This document shows, piece after piece, positions 9,046 through 19,076 of a stretch of DNA of 57,969 nucleotides; the first letter of the stretch is position 1, and every line of letters starts with the position of its first letter. Location of the stretch: contig CAJWCP010000005.1 of NCBI GenBank assembly GCA_913031595.1, forward strand, positions 1 through 57,969, written 5' to 3'. A program made the position numbers and the translations under genes. Under the pieces are notes generated by a model. The model made no database searches. It was not told the origin of the DNA and was given only the letters and a program-made list of their open reading frames with translations. The stretch comes from an uncultured Flavobacteriales bacterium (lineage in GTDB: Bacteria > Bacteroidota > Bacteroidia > Flavobacteriales > BACL11).

Positions 9046-9876
9046 TTATCCTAGATTATTCTTATCTAAATATTTCTGATGATACTCTTCTGCTCGATAA
9101 AATGTAGTAGCAGGAACAATCTCTGTTAAGATATCTTGACGCCAATTATCTTGCTCTATATCTCTTGATAGTTGAGCGTCTTTCTTTTGCTGTAAAGTAT
9201 GAGGAAAAATTATCGATCGATATTGTTTACCTATATTTTTTCCTTGTTTATTTAACAAGGTTGGATTATGACACTTCCAAAAAAGAGCTAACAAATCAAT
9301 AAATCTAATCTCTTTAGGGTTAAAATATATGTTAATTACTTCTGCATAATTTGTTTTTCCACTGGAAATTAACTTATAGGTTGGGTTTTTAATCTCTCCT
9401 CCCATATAACCTACTTGAATAAGATAGATTCCCTCAATTTTACTAAAATATTTTTCAACAAACCAAAAACATCCAGCCCCAAAAGTAGCTTGTTCTAAAT
9501 TCTTATAAGATTGAAATCTAATACTCAAAGAATTTACACAATGTCTAGTATCTTTCTTAGTCATGCCCTCTCCAGTAAAAACATGACCTAAATGTCCATC
9601 ACAATTTGCACAGCAAATCTCCACTCTCTCTCTCCCTCCTGTAAAATCTTTATATCTTTTAATTGCCCCATCTATTTCATCATCAAATGATGGCCATCCA
9701 CATCCTGAGTTAAATTTTGTGTTTGATTCATATAATGGACTGTTACAAGCGCGACATACGAATATCCCTGCTTCAAAATGATCATTATACTCGCCACTGA
9801 AAGCAGGTTCTGTTCCTTTATCTCTTAAAATTAATTTCTCTTCTAAGGTTAATCTTCTAAAATAATTCTTTGACAT
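9046..9876 (-). CDS. msrAB: Fused methionine sulfoxide reductase MsrB-MsrA
   Basis: One 276-residue protein repairs both diastereomers of methionine sulfoxide. Residues 1-125 are MsrB: zinc pairs CRAC (41, 44) and CANC (89, 92) and catalytic Cys113 in RHCVNS. Residues about 127-276 are MsrA: GCFW with catalytic Cys136, then GYMGG, NPTYKLISSGKTNYAEV (Glu179) and KQYRS. Two MsrA positions differ from the usual: the stretch normally GHAEV reads NYAEV, and the Asp of the usual NDxGxQYRS motif is Asn214 (QGKNIGKQYRS). No signal peptide is present, so it is cytoplasmic. The order MsrB then MsrA is the reverse of many fusions. It is convergent with the kinase gene 13 bases away. Confidence 0.9.
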   Translation of the reverse strand: MSKNYFRRLTLEEKLILRDKGTEPAFSGEYNDHFEAGIFVCRACNSPLYESNTKFNSGCGWPSFDDEIDGAIKRYKDFTGGRERVEICCANCDGHLGHVFTGEGMTKKDTRHCVNSLSIRFQSYKNLEQATFGAGCFWFVEKYFSKIEGIYLIQVGYMGGEIKNPTYKLISSGKTNYAEVINIYFNPKEIRFIDLLALFWKCHNPTLLNKQGKNIGKQYRSIIFPHTLQQKKDAQLSRDIEQDNWRQDILTEIVPATTFYRAEEYHQKYLDKNNLG

Positions 9877-9881
9877 AAGAT

Positions 9882-9889
9882 CAAATGTA
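9882..9889 (-). promoter_or_regulatory. -7 box TACATTTG for msrAB
   Basis: Perfect TAnnTTTG match ending 6 bases before the ATG. The transcript would start at or next to the A of the start codon, so it may be leaderless. Confidence 0.5.
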
Positions 9890-9970
9890 GTTAATAATCG
9901 TAATAATATATAAAGCTTCTCTAATTATAAACTAAATTAATATTTTAGTGCAAGTTTTAAATTCATTATT

Positions 9971-11101
9971 TTGTCTTCTATTTATATTCATATCCCATTC
10001 TGTACGCAAGCTTGTATATATTGTAATTTTCATTTTAGCACTCAAAAAAATAATCTATCATTAATGATAGATAGTATTATTAAAGAGTTAAATGAAAGGA
10101 AAAATTACTTAGAGAATGCACCTTTACAATCTATTTATTTTGGTGGGGGAACCCCTTCTATAATAAAAAGTGTAGATATTGAAAAAATTCTTAATGCTAT
10201 ATATCAAAATTTCAACATAAATTCTGAAATCGAGATTACAATTGAATCAAATCCAGAAGACTTATCTAAAAGCAAATTAAATGAATTAAAAAATATTGGA
10301 ATCAATAGGTTAAGCATAGGAGTTCAATCATTTAATGACCGTGAATTAAAAATGCTTAACAGGTCTCATAATGTTTTAGAGGCTAAATCAGCAATTATAA
10401 ATGCGCAAGAAATAGGATTTGAAAATTTATCTATTGACCTAATTTATGGTATCCCTAATCAAAGTTTAATTACTTGGGAAAAAAACTTAGATATCACATT
10501 TGACTTATTAATTCAACATTTTTCAGCATATGAACTTACAGTGGAAAAAAAAACTACTTTACATTATCTATTAAAAAACAAAAAAATTTTTCAGTTAAAA
10601 GAAAAAAAAATATTAGAACAGTATAAATTGCTAATTGAAAAAGCAAAAAAACATTCTTTTATAAATTATGAAATATCAAATTTTGGTAAAGAGAATTTTT
10701 TTTCTAATCACAATATTGGATATTGGACTAATGAACATTACTTAGGCGTTGGCCCTTCAGCTCATTCATTTAATGGAAAAAGTAGGCGTTGGAATATTTC
10801 TTCAAACATAAAGTACATCCAAAAAATAAAAAATAACACCTACTACTTTGAAACAGAAAATTTAACACTCAAGCAAAAATATAATGAATTAATATTTACA
10901 AAACTTAGAACTATCTGGGGCGTGAATAGTAAAGAGATTCAAGAAAAATTTGGAAAATCAGTATTTACACATTTTATGCAACAAATAATAAAATGGGAAA
11001 ACAAAAAATATATTAGGAAAGAAAAAGAAATTTTTCTACTAACAGATTTAGGTAAATTATTTGCTGATCAAATCGCTTCTGATTTATTTATCATTAACTA
11101 A
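9971..11101 (+). CDS. hemW: HemW-type radical SAM protein (haem chaperone family)
   Basis: HemW proteins resemble coproporphyrinogen III oxidase HemN but act as haem-binding chaperones rather than oxidases. The 376-residue product has YIHIPFC at the start, the radical SAM cluster motif CxxxCxxC (Cys11, 15, 18), YFGGGTPS near 57, IGVQSF, LIYGIP and the family C-terminal helical domain. The start is TTG at 9971. It places the conserved SIYIHIPFC directly at the N-terminus, and no ATG fits. It ends in an 8-base convergent overlap with the glycosyltransferase gene. HemW versus true HemN rests on the short N-terminus, which lacks the extra Cys-containing region of HemN. Confidence 0.85.
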   Translation: MSSIYIHIPFCTQACIYCNFHFSTQKNNLSLMIDSIIKELNERKNYLENAPLQSIYFGGGTPSIIKSVDIEKILNAIYQNFNINSEIEITIESNPEDLSKSKLNELKNIGINRLSIGVQSFNDRELKMLNRSHNVLEAKSAIINAQEIGFENLSIDLIYGIPNQSLITWEKNLDITFDLLIQHFSAYELTVEKKTTLHYLLKNKKIFQLKEKKILEQYKLLIEKAKKHSFINYEISNFGKENFFSNHNIGYWTNEHYLGVGPSAHSFNGKSRRWNISSNIKYIQKIKNNTYYFETENLTLKQKYNELIFTKLRTIWGVNSKEIQEKFGKSVFTHFMQQIIKWENKKYIRKEKEIFLLTDLGKLFADQIASDLFIIN

Positions 11102-12200
11102 CTTTTTTATTTAATATTTTTAGCAAATACTTTTCATAACTATCAATGATATGAGGCCATCTATATTTTTGATTAATGACATCTAAATTGTCTGCAATAA
11201 ACCTCTCTTTACTATCTAATATACTGTTATTCTTTAAAAGAGCTGTTAATTCAAAAGAGGTTTTAAAATAAAAAGCACGACTAGAAAGGACGGCTCTATT
11301 AAATGGATTGTCATGAGCTATAATAAATGATTTTGCCGCCATAGCCTCAAGAAGAGCTGGATTTGTCCCGCCTACAGAGTGACCATGCAAATAGTAAGTT
11401 GAATAATATCTTAGTGTATCTAAATGATCTTTATTAAAAATACCTCCTAGAAAAACAATACCTTTTCTTCTATATTTATCTTTTAAAAAATCTCCATATT
11501 TACTTAAATGATTTCCAATAATATAATATGGCAATGAAGTTTTACTTTGTATATACGCATCACACATCATCTCTAGATTATTCTCAGGCTCCAAACGAGC
11601 AATAGATAAAATATATGAAGTAGATGTTATATTATATTGGCTTAAATATTCTTTATTAGGTTCGTTAATCTCAGTAGCTCCATATGCTATACACTCTGAA
11701 TCTCTTTGGTATTCATTCTTTATATAATTTTGAATAGCTTTATTATCTGATATTAAATAATCTGAAAATCTAATTCCATATTTTTCAAGAAGCCGAGTAA
11801 TATGTTGAATTGTTACATTCCATTTTGATCTTTTCCATTCTAATCCATCAATATTTGTTGCTATTAATTTACCTTTATGTCTACAAAAAATAATCGATAA
11901 GGCTGATGTAATTAATCCAAGTTCAATAATAATATCAAAATCTTTATCTACAGCATCTCTTAAGCATAAATAATCATAAATAAAATTTGAAGCAGAATGT
12001 CCAAAAAAATATTGAGGGCTTGGTTTCTTAATAATATTCACCCCTTTAAATCTTGTTTTCTTATATGGATGAAAACTCGGTGAATAAACAGTAATCTCAT
12101 GCCCTCTTTCTGCCAAGCCTACTGACAAATATTCAGCACATTGTTCAAACCCTCCATAATTATTTGGGATCCCTCTTGTGCCTAAAATTGCTATCTTCAT
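11094..12200 (-). CDS. Family 4 glycosyltransferase with DUF1972 N-terminus
   Basis: A GT-B fold glycosyltransferase of 368 residues. The N-terminal half begins KIAILGTRGIPNNYGGFEQ, the signature of the DUF1972/rhamnosyltransferase-like group. The donor-binding half has LSIARLEPENNLEMM and the ALLEAMAA segment with the conserved acidic residue near the nucleotide-sugar site. It probably adds a sugar to a surface polysaccharide or lipid-linked glycan; the sugar and acceptor cannot be read from sequence. There is no transmembrane segment. No other polysaccharide genes are adjacent. A -7 box sits 17 bases upstream. Confidence 0.85.
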   Translation of the reverse strand: MKIAILGTRGIPNNYGGFEQCAEYLSVGLAERGHEITVYSPSFHPYKKTRFKGVNIIKKPSPQYFFGHSASNFIYDYLCLRDAVDKDFDIIIELGLITSALSIIFCRHKGKLIATNIDGLEWKRSKWNVTIQHITRLLEKYGIRFSDYLISDNKAIQNYIKNEYQRDSECIAYGATEINEPNKEYLSQYNITSTSYILSIARLEPENNLEMMCDAYIQSKTSLPYYIIGNHLSKYGDFLKDKYRRKGIVFLGGIFNKDHLDTLRYYSTYYLHGHSVGGTNPALLEAMAAKSFIIAHDNPFNRAVLSSRAFYFKTSFELTALLKNNSILDSKERFIADNLDVINQKYRWPHIIDSYEKYLLKILNKKVS

Positions 12201-12216
12201 TCTTATTTAGAAATTA

Positions 12217-12224
12217 CAAATATA
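12217..12224 (-). promoter_or_regulatory. -7 box TATATTTG for the glycosyltransferase gene
   Basis: TAnnTTTG match ending 17 bases upstream of the ATG at 12200. Confidence 0.5.
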
Positions 12225-12393
12225 TTAAATACACATGATCTATTTAAGTAAGAAGATTATAGAACATTTATAATTAACAAATTTCTGTTAACATCTTAAC
12301 ATATACAGTGCTAATTATGAGCAACATATGTGCATATATTTGTTTCGTCGTAATACTTGTTTTGGGTTGTACTTCTCTTTTAATGTACAACAT

Positions 12394-12430
12394 AAAAAAA
12401 CCCTCAAATACATATTTGAGGGTTTTTTAA
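12394..12430 (-). terminator. Rho-independent terminator after porP
   Basis: CCCTCAAATA (12401-12410) pairs with TATTTGAGGG (12413-12422), flanked by an A7 run and a T6 run that extend the stem. It lies just downstream of the PorP/SprF stop on the minus strand and could work in both directions. Confidence 0.85.
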
Positions 12431-12452
12431 TGATAACTACTTAATTAAATCC

Positions 12453-13364
12453 TTAATAATACTTTATATCTGACTCTTTAACAGGAACAAATCGTATGCC
12501 TAACATAAATTCATGTGAAGGCCCTAATTTGCTCATCATATCATATGAATAACCTATAACATATCTTTCATCTATAGAGTAGCCTGCTAAAGCAGATAAT
12601 TCCCCATTATCTCGATAATTCATTCCAATCCAAAGATTATCATTATATGTAGTTTTAATTCCTAAATCTAATTGAGCCGGAGCTCCTGAAACAGCTTTAA
12701 ATAATATAGACGGTTCTATAGAAAAAGTATTAAATGAATGCTCATACGCCCCTAATATATAAAAGTGCTGTGTTAATTCCCCTTCACTAACATCTTCATA
12801 TATTCTTTGATAATCATCTCCCATTAAATCCAAGTTACTACTTAATAAATGAGGTATTGACATTCCTACATACCACTTTTCTCCTGAAAAATTAAAACCA
12901 AAAGTAGCGTCAGGAGCTGTTCTTACGACATCCCCTCCTAATAATAACTTATCATTAGCATCAAGAACATTTAGTCCTTGTTTTGTAATCTTAAATTGAG
13001 TAAATCCTCCTGATAATGCAAATGCTAAATCAATTGATTGTAATAATTGAAAAGAATAAGTATATGAAGCAGAACCTCCTATCCTGCTAGTAGGGCCACT
13101 CTGATCATTAAACACAAGGGCCCCTAAACCTACATGCTTACTCCTACTTCCGTAAATACTTAATATAGTTGTTCGTGGAGCATCAGCAACTCCAACCCAT
13201 TGATTCCTTATGGTTGTTTTTACCTGATAAAAATTTTCCATTCCAGCAAGGGCAGGATTAATTGCATAATCATTAATCATATATTGTGTAATCTGTGGTA
13301 ATTGCTGTGCTTTAAGAGTAAATCCACAAGTAATTATAACAGCTAATATTAATAATCTTTTCAT
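12453..13364 (-). CDS. PorP/SprF family type IX secretion outer-membrane protein
   Basis: PorP/SprF proteins are outer-membrane beta-barrels that partner with large type B-tailed cargo for delivery and surface attachment through the type IX secretion system. The 303-residue product has a signal peptide (KRLLILAVIITCGFTLKAQ; mature start Gln) and the hallmark QLPQITQYMINDYAINPALAG near the N-terminus, then repeated amphipathic strands. The last residues (HEFMLGIRF then V) also fit the family. I place the start at the ATG at 13364; 19 further codons upstream are open but lie before the signal peptide. It begins 16 bases after the adhesin stop, so the two form an operon ending at the 12394-12430 terminator. 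Confidence 0.92.
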   Translation of the reverse strand: MKRLLILAVIITCGFTLKAQQLPQITQYMINDYAINPALAGMENFYQVKTTIRNQWVGVADAPRTTILSIYGSRSKHVGLGALVFNDQSGPTSRIGGSASYTYSFQLLQSIDLAFALSGGFTQFKITKQGLNVLDANDKLLLGGDVVRTAPDATFGFNFSGEKWYVGMSIPHLLSSNLDLMGDDYQRIYEDVSEGELTQHFYILGAYEHSFNTFSIEPSILFKAVSGAPAQLDLGIKTTYNDNLWIGMNYRDNGELSALAGYSIDERYVIGYSYDMMSKLGPSHEFMLGIRFVPVKESDIKYY

Positions 13365-13380
13365 AGTTATTATTTTCTTT

Positions 13381-16300
13381 TTATCTAATAATTGTAACTG
13401 GACCACTAATAGGAGTTGCATTATTATTTAGATCTATTATATAATAATAAGTTCCTATTGGTAAATCTTCTCCATTATATGTCCCATCCCAAGGAATATA
13501 TTGATCGCCTCCTGAAGTTTCAAAAATTAATGCTCCCCACCTATTAAATATTTGGACTGTGGCTTCAGGATATAATTCAATACTAACTATATCCCATGTT
13601 TCATTATCATCATCTCCATTAGGAGTAAAGGCATCATAAGGTTTAATACCTCCTTCCTCTGCTATCATAACATATATTGAGTCAAAACCTACACATCCTG
13701 CAGAATCAACAGAAAGATAATACCATCCTTGATCATTAGAACTAGCAGAATTTATATCAATATATTGATTTGTGCTATTTAAATTATTATCCCAAGACCA
13801 ATTATAAAGGTCACAATTATTATTTTCAGAAGAAAGCTGCAAAGCATTATTCATACCAATTACAACTGTTTTTATAGCAGTTGTAATTTCTGGGAAGATG
13901 ACTGTAGGTACAGAATATTGAAAAGTTTCATTATCAGCTGACAACTTAGGATCTACTGCATCTACAGAAATTATCACTTCAACACTATATGGTGGACAAT
14001 CAGGATCTGTTATTATTAAATTATAAATATTTATACCTTGAGTTGGCGTAAACAATCTATCTGCTTGCATATAGCCAACAAATGGACCGTCTTCCCACTC
14101 ATAAGTAAGAGTTGGTTTTTCCTCAATATCTATAAATATAGCATCTCCTAAACAAATTGACGTGTCAATTGAAGAAAGATTACCTGGTAAAAATATATTA
14201 GTCACTCCGTTTACATAAGTAGATCCTGTTATTATACATCCATTAGCATCTGTAACTTCTACAGAATAAGTGCCAGGAGATAAGCTTCCAATACTACTAG
14301 AAGTAGCGCCATTACTCCAAAGATAATTATATGGCAGAGTTCCTCCTAAAACAAAACTATTTGCTCCTCCATCATTTACCTCACAAGTTTCATCAATTGA
14401 ATCAAGAGATATTGTTAACGGATTAGATGGCTCAGTAATATATATAGTCTCTGAAGTAATTGCACATCCATTCTGATCAGATGCTGTCACAGTATAAATA
14501 CCTGGGCTTAAATTAATGGCTGTAGAAATTGAAATTTGCTCATTAAATGAATTTGACCACGCATAATTGTATTCAGGCGGTATGCCTGGTATAGGTGTCC
14601 CTCCATTAGCTTCTGCTGTAATAGTTCCAGTACTTTCTCCAAAGCAATTTATATCAGTTTCAGAAACTGAAAGTATAAGAGGATCTGGCTGAGTGAGTGA
14701 AATTTCAGTAGTGTCCATACATCCATTGACATCTTGCGCTATTACAGTATAACTTCCAACCGTAATGTTATTGTTAAGAGGATTACTAGACCAAGAGCTA
14801 GAATTATTCCACAAATATGTGTTTCCTCCATTACCTCCAATCACTGATGCCGTTACTCGTCCATCATCTCCAAGATAGCAAGATATCTCATTTAGTATAC
14901 TCGCTGAAACTTCTAATTCTAAAGGCTGATTAATAATTCCTTCTACAGTGTCTGAACATCCTTGGCTATCATTAATAACACAAGTGTACATTGTAGTATT
15001 TGTTAAATTGTCTGCACATAAACCTATAGCACTTTGAGTGGTTTGTGCTAATATGTCATTCCATTGGTATGTATACACTGGATTACCATTAATGTCATAA
15101 TTTGGTATTCCTCCAGTAACATTAGCAGTAATTATTCCATCACAATAATCATAACAAGATACATCATTTATAATAGCTGTAACTGAAAGAGCATTATTAT
15201 CATTAATTGTATAAGAATCAGTAGAAAAACAATTGTTTTCATCTCTTACCGTCATTGTATATGTACCAATTGGAATGCCTGTTAATGAATAAGTGCTGTC
15301 GCCTGTATTCCATGAATAAATATATGTGCTAGCAGAGCCAACTCCTCCAGATATAGCGTCAATTAAAGATCCGTTACTCCAGCCTGAACATGTAACATGT
15401 GTTGGTATAAAATTATGCACTATAGGGCTTGGTTCATAATAAGTTATTGTTTCATAATAAGCACATCCATTAGCATCAATAACCTCAAAAGTATATACTC
15501 CAGCAGATAAGCCTGTAATTAATGGGTTCATAGAGGTTGCTACTAAAGCTCCTGTATTATCATAACAATTTCTTGTATATGGGGTTGTCCCCCCTAAAAC
15601 AACAATATTTGCAAAGCCTGAACTCTCTCCATGACACTTAACCTCATATGAATTCCAAAGTGAGGTTGTAATTGTTACATCTAATTCATCAGGCTCATCA
15701 ATTATAATAATATCCTGTGCCGTACAATTATAAATATCATAAACCTCTACAGTGTAAGCTCCTGGACTATAATTATTAAAATATGCCATATTCGTATAAT
15801 GCACCCCCCCATTTACAGAGTATTCAAAAGGAGGGGTTCCCCCAGAAGCATTTATCGCTTGTATAGCTCCATCATCTAACGCATAACAAGATACATCAGT
15901 AAATATTGTGCTATCTATTTCTATTTGATCTGGATTGACAATAACAACAGTTTGAGTGTCTATACAATTGCCTGCATCTCTAACATGCATTGTGTAAGAA
16001 CCTGAAGATAAATTAGCAAAACCTATAGAAGTTTGATCTGTTAAACCATTATCATTAGAATATAAATAATACTCATCTCCATTATTTGGAATACCGTCAG
16101 GATTAAATTGCTGGCCTCCTGTTGCAAGAATTTGAATCGAAGCATTATTAGCGTTATGACAAGTTATTGGGCTAATAATTAATGAGTCTATTTCTAGCGC
16201 ATTAGTAGTTGGGATAATCTCAACCGAGCCTGAAATAGTACAATTTGTTGCATCTGTAACGTCAACTGTATACACCCCAACAGATAAATTACTAGCTGTT

Positions 16301-18345
16301 TGTGTTGTGTCACCATTACTCCAGGAGTATGTAAATGGTGGTGTTCCTGTTGCATAAACTATTGCAGAACCTTGAGATCCTCCTGCACAAGGAGAAATAC
16401 TATCAAACGATAAAGTAAATCCTATATCAAAGCTAACCTGAACATCTTCAGTAAATTGACAAGAATTACCATCAGTAACTGTTACCTGATAAGTTCCAGT
16501 TGTAAGATTAAAAGCTGTAGGTGTTGTTTGTGCTAAAAGATCATTCCACTGGTAACTCCATCCTCCCGTCCCTCCAGAAATATAATTTATACTAGCTTGA
16601 CCATTAGATTGCGAACAAGTCTCATCTATAGAGCTAGTTGTATAATCAAATGGCAATGGTTCAGGTATTGAAAAACTAGTATTAGCAGTACAATTATTTG
16701 CATCTATTGCTGTTATATCATATAAGCCATAAGATAAATCTCCACAAAGATTATTCCAAAAATCAGTAGTTTGACTGACACCTCCTGAAAGAGTATATAG
16801 AGGGAATCCAGGTGCTGCAACACCATTTAACCCTGTTACAGATACCGAACCTGTACAAGCTCCTGGACAATCAATTCCACTTGTAATATTTGCTGTTAAA
16901 GTAAATGAGCCCGGTTCAATTAAATTTTCAACAACAATATCAGATGTACATCCATTAAAATCAATAACTGAAAGATTATATTGATCAGCTGACAAATTAG
17001 AAAACACATTATTTGCAACATATGTGTTTCCGCTATCGTTAGAATACTGAAAAGGCGGAGTTCCTCCACTAGGTAAAAGAATAGAGATTTGACCGTCATT
17101 TGCTCCATTACAGCTAATCTCATATCCATTATAATCTGATATCAATGTTCCAAAAATTATCTCTGTAGGACTAGATAAAAATAAAGAATTATTAGCTGAA
17201 CATCCATTTTCATCTGTTGCAAGTAAATCATATACCGAATCTCCACATAGTGAAGAAAATACAGGCACTCCTTGAAAGCTAACACCGTTATCTAGAGAAT
17301 ATTGAAAGTTTGCTGTTCCTCCTGAAGGCGTTGCTGTAATTTCACCATCACATATGCCAAAACAACTAACTGATTGTGTCTCTGTAAGAGAAACTGAAAA
17401 AGGAGATGGTTCTGTAAGTGTAAATGTCTCTGAAGTATCGCAATTATTGTCATCTCTATAGGTTATTGTATGTGATCCTGCCGGCAAACCAGAAAAAACA
17501 CTATCAAAAGAAAAAGTAATGCCATCTATTGAGTATTGTATTGTTCCTGTGCCTCCAGAAGCACTGGCAGTAATTTGACCATCACTAAACCCATTACAAG
17601 AAACGTTAACCCCATTATAATCTGAAGTCACTAATCCATTTGGTATAATTACTGAAGGCTCTGTAATAGTAAAATATGTGGTGTCAGGATGTGGTGATTG
17701 ACTAGCAGGGTTTAAAGTAGGACAATCATTGTCATCAGTAACAACAATATTATAATCTCCTGCACATAAATTTACAAAATCTTGTGTATTACCTGTCCCT
17801 GTAGTAATAGTTTGTGTTACTCCTCCATTGATTGAAAAGGAATACGGTAGAGTACCCCCTTGAATAAATAATTGCTCTTCTGCCTCACAATCTCCAAAAC
17901 AAAGATTGTCAGCTAAAGGGAAAGTAGTAGCAAGTAATGAGTCTGGCTCAGCAAATGTAACCTGAACACTCCAGGTATCGTAAATATCATTTGGATCTAA
18001 AAATCCATTTCCACTTGGATTTGTAGCATAAAAGGCCACAGGATCAACTAACATAATTGTATACGTGCCAGCAGGAAGATTTGGAATAGGAAGAGTAGTA
18101 ATAGATAATACAGAGGCTGACGTTGTTTTTAAAAAAAACGATGCATTCCAATTAGCAAAACTACCTACTACTATCTCTAATGGATTAGTTGGCGGATTAG
18201 ATTGTAATATGTCAATTGTCAGCTCTCCTAGCTCTCCATTACACAAAATTGAATCCGAAACAATAACATTTGAAATCGTCTGAGCTTTTACATTAGTTGA
18301 TAAGAAAAAAAACAAAAGGCTTGTAAAAAGTAATATCTTCTTCAT
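13381..18345 (-). CDS. Giant SprB-repeat surface adhesin with type B T9SS sorting domain
   Basis: A 1654-residue secreted protein. Residues 1-21 are a signal peptide ending VKA before Gln. About sixteen SprB-type modules of 70-90 residues follow to about residue 1400. Each has a core like CNGxxDGxI, then GGTxPFxYS, then LxAGxYxxxVxDxNxC and usually a closing EP. A divergent beta region then leads to the C-terminal domain (about the last 90 residues: DAFTPNGDDDNETWDI, VQIFNRWGALIFE, WDGTYNGEDLPIGTYYYII), the gliding-associated type B sorting tail. SprB is the motility adhesin of gliding flavobacteria, but other cargo share these modules, so adhesion is safer than gliding. It is encoded immediately upstream of its likely PorP/SprF partner. 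Confidence 0.92.
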   Translation of the reverse strand: MKKILLFTSLLFFFLSTNVKAQTISNVIVSDSILCNGELGELTIDILQSNPPTNPLEIVVGSFANWNASFFLKTTSASVLSITTLPIPNLPAGTYTIMLVDPVAFYATNPSGNGFLDPNDIYDTWSVQVTFAEPDSLLATTFPLADNLCFGDCEAEEQLFIQGGTLPYSFSINGGVTQTITTGTGNTQDFVNLCAGDYNIVVTDDNDCPTLNPASQSPHPDTTYFTITEPSVIIPNGLVTSDYNGVNVSCNGFSDGQITASASGGTGTIQYSIDGITFSFDSVFSGLPAGSHTITYRDDNNCDTSETFTLTEPSPFSVSLTETQSVSCFGICDGEITATPSGGTANFQYSLDNGVSFQGVPVFSSLCGDSVYDLLATDENGCSANNSLFLSSPTEIIFGTLISDYNGYEISCNGANDGQISILLPSGGTPPFQYSNDSGNTYVANNVFSNLSADQYNLSVIDFNGCTSDIVVENLIEPGSFTLTANITSGIDCPGACTGSVSVTGLNGVAAPGFPLYTLSGGVSQTTDFWNNLCGDLSYGLYDITAIDANNCTANTSFSIPEPLPFDYTTSSIDETCSQSNGQASINYISGGTGGWSYQWNDLLAQTTPTAFNLTTGTYQVTVTDGNSCQFTEDVQVSFDIGFTLSFDSISPCAGGSQGSAIVYATGTPPFTYSWSNGDTTQTASNLSVGVYTVDVTDATNCTISGSVEIIPTTNALEIDSLIISPITCHNANNASIQILATGGQQFNPDGIPNNGDEYYLYSNDNGLTDQTSIGFANLSSGSYTMHVRDAGNCIDTQTVVIVNPDQIEIDSTIFTDVSCYALDDGAIQAINASGGTPPFEYSVNGGVHYTNMAYFNNYSPGAYTVEVYDIYNCTAQDIIIIDEPDELDVTITTSLWNSYEVKCHGESSGFANIVVLGGTTPYTRNCYDNTGALVATSMNPLITGLSAGVYTFEVIDANGCAYYETITYYEPSPIVHNFIPTHVTCSGWSNGSLIDAISGGVGSASTYIYSWNTGDSTYSLTGIPIGTYTMTVRDENNCFSTDSYTINDNNALSVTAIINDVSCYDYCDGIITANVTGGIPNYDINGNPVYTYQWNDILAQTTQSAIGLCADNLTNTTMYTCVINDSQGCSDTVEGIINQPLELEVSASILNEISCYLGDDGRVTASVIGGNGGNTYLWNNSSSWSSNPLNNNITVGSYTVIAQDVNGCMDTTEISLTQPDPLILSVSETDINCFGESTGTITAEANGGTPIPGIPPEYNYAWSNSFNEQISISTAINLSPGIYTVTASDQNGCAITSETIYITEPSNPLTISLDSIDETCEVNDGGANSFVLGGTLPYNYLWSNGATSSSIGSLSPGTYSVEVTDANGCIITGSTYVNGVTNIFLPGNLSSIDTSICLGDAIFIDIEEKPTLTYEWEDGPFVGYMQADRLFTPTQGINIYNLIITDPDCPPYSVEVIISVDAVDPKLSADNETFQYSVPTVIFPEITTAIKTVVIGMNNALQLSSENNNCDLYNWSWDNNLNSTNQYIDINSASSNDQGWYYLSVDSAGCVGFDSIYVMIAEEGGIKPYDAFTPNGDDDNETWDIVSIELYPEATVQIFNRWGALIFETSGGDQYIPWDGTYNGEDLPIGTYYYIIDLNNNATPISGPVTIIR

Positions 18346-18529
18346 ATTATATAAAAATTAATGTCTTTTATAAGGTTCGCAAGATACAAATTTTCTAGCA
18401 AACTAGATATAAGTGCCTCAATCAAAAATTAACTAAAAAATAATTGCCAAAATGTGGATTATACTATATTAATTCTTTTAGCAAAGAAAAAAGTGAAAAG
18501 AAATAGTGTTTTTATTTTTGACCCTGTAT

Positions 18530-19066
18530 TTAAGGGTAATATGGTGCCATAAGAACATATACCAAAACACCTGTTATAGCAACATACATCCAAATAGGAA
18601 ACGTCCATTTAACAAGAGATTTATGTTTTTCGTTTTCACCTATTAATCCCCTATAAATAGAAAATAATGCTAATGGAAGTACTGAAATAGAGAATAAAAT
18701 GTGTGATATCAAGATGAAAAAATATATTGGTCTTATAATCCCCTCTCCTCCAAAAGGAACAGGAGGGTTTGTTAGTTTTGAAATAACGTATGACACTAAA
18801 AAAATACTAGACAATACAAAAGCAGACAGCATACTAAACTTATGTAATTTTGTTTTCTTATTTCTTATCAATACAAATCCTATGTAAAGAAGAATAGCTG
18901 TAGAGCCATTAAGAACAGCATGAAAAAAAGGTAAAGAAGAAAAATCAAAACGATTAGATTCTATATACAGAAAATCTGGAAACAACATTAACAGTGCAAC
19001 TACGATAGGAACAATAATTGAAAGAGTAATAATTAAAGGTACAAAAAACGAATCTTTCTTCTTCAT
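18530..19066 (-). CDS. DUF420 membrane protein, cytochrome oxidase assembly-associated
   Basis: A 178-residue protein with about five membrane segments and the DUF420 features HAVLNGSTAILL near residue 50 and KLHKFSM near 75, plus conserved histidines. In Bacillus the DUF420 protein CtaM is needed for making active aa3 oxidase. Here the gene lies 10 bases downstream of the haem O synthase gene, which supports a similar role in oxidase maturation. It is the last gene of the ctaB-DUF420 pair. Confidence 0.8.
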   Translation of the reverse strand: MKKKDSFFVPLIITLSIIVPIVVALLMLFPDFLYIESNRFDFSSLPFFHAVLNGSTAILLYIGFVLIRNKKTKLHKFSMLSAFVLSSIFLVSYVISKLTNPPVPFGGEGIIRPIYFFILISHILFSISVLPLALFSIYRGLIGENEKHKSLVKWTFPIWMYVAITGVLVYVLMAPYYP

Positions 19067-19076
19067 AATTAATTTT

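Noticed and set aside
12201-12393. Possible small RNA between the glycosyltransferase and the terminator
   Set aside because: Only the hairpin at 12394-12430 is supported, and it is explained as the porP terminator; no promoter pointing at it was convincing.
16920-17129. Minus-strand frame inside the giant adhesin gene
   Set aside because: Out-of-frame shadow with no own signals.
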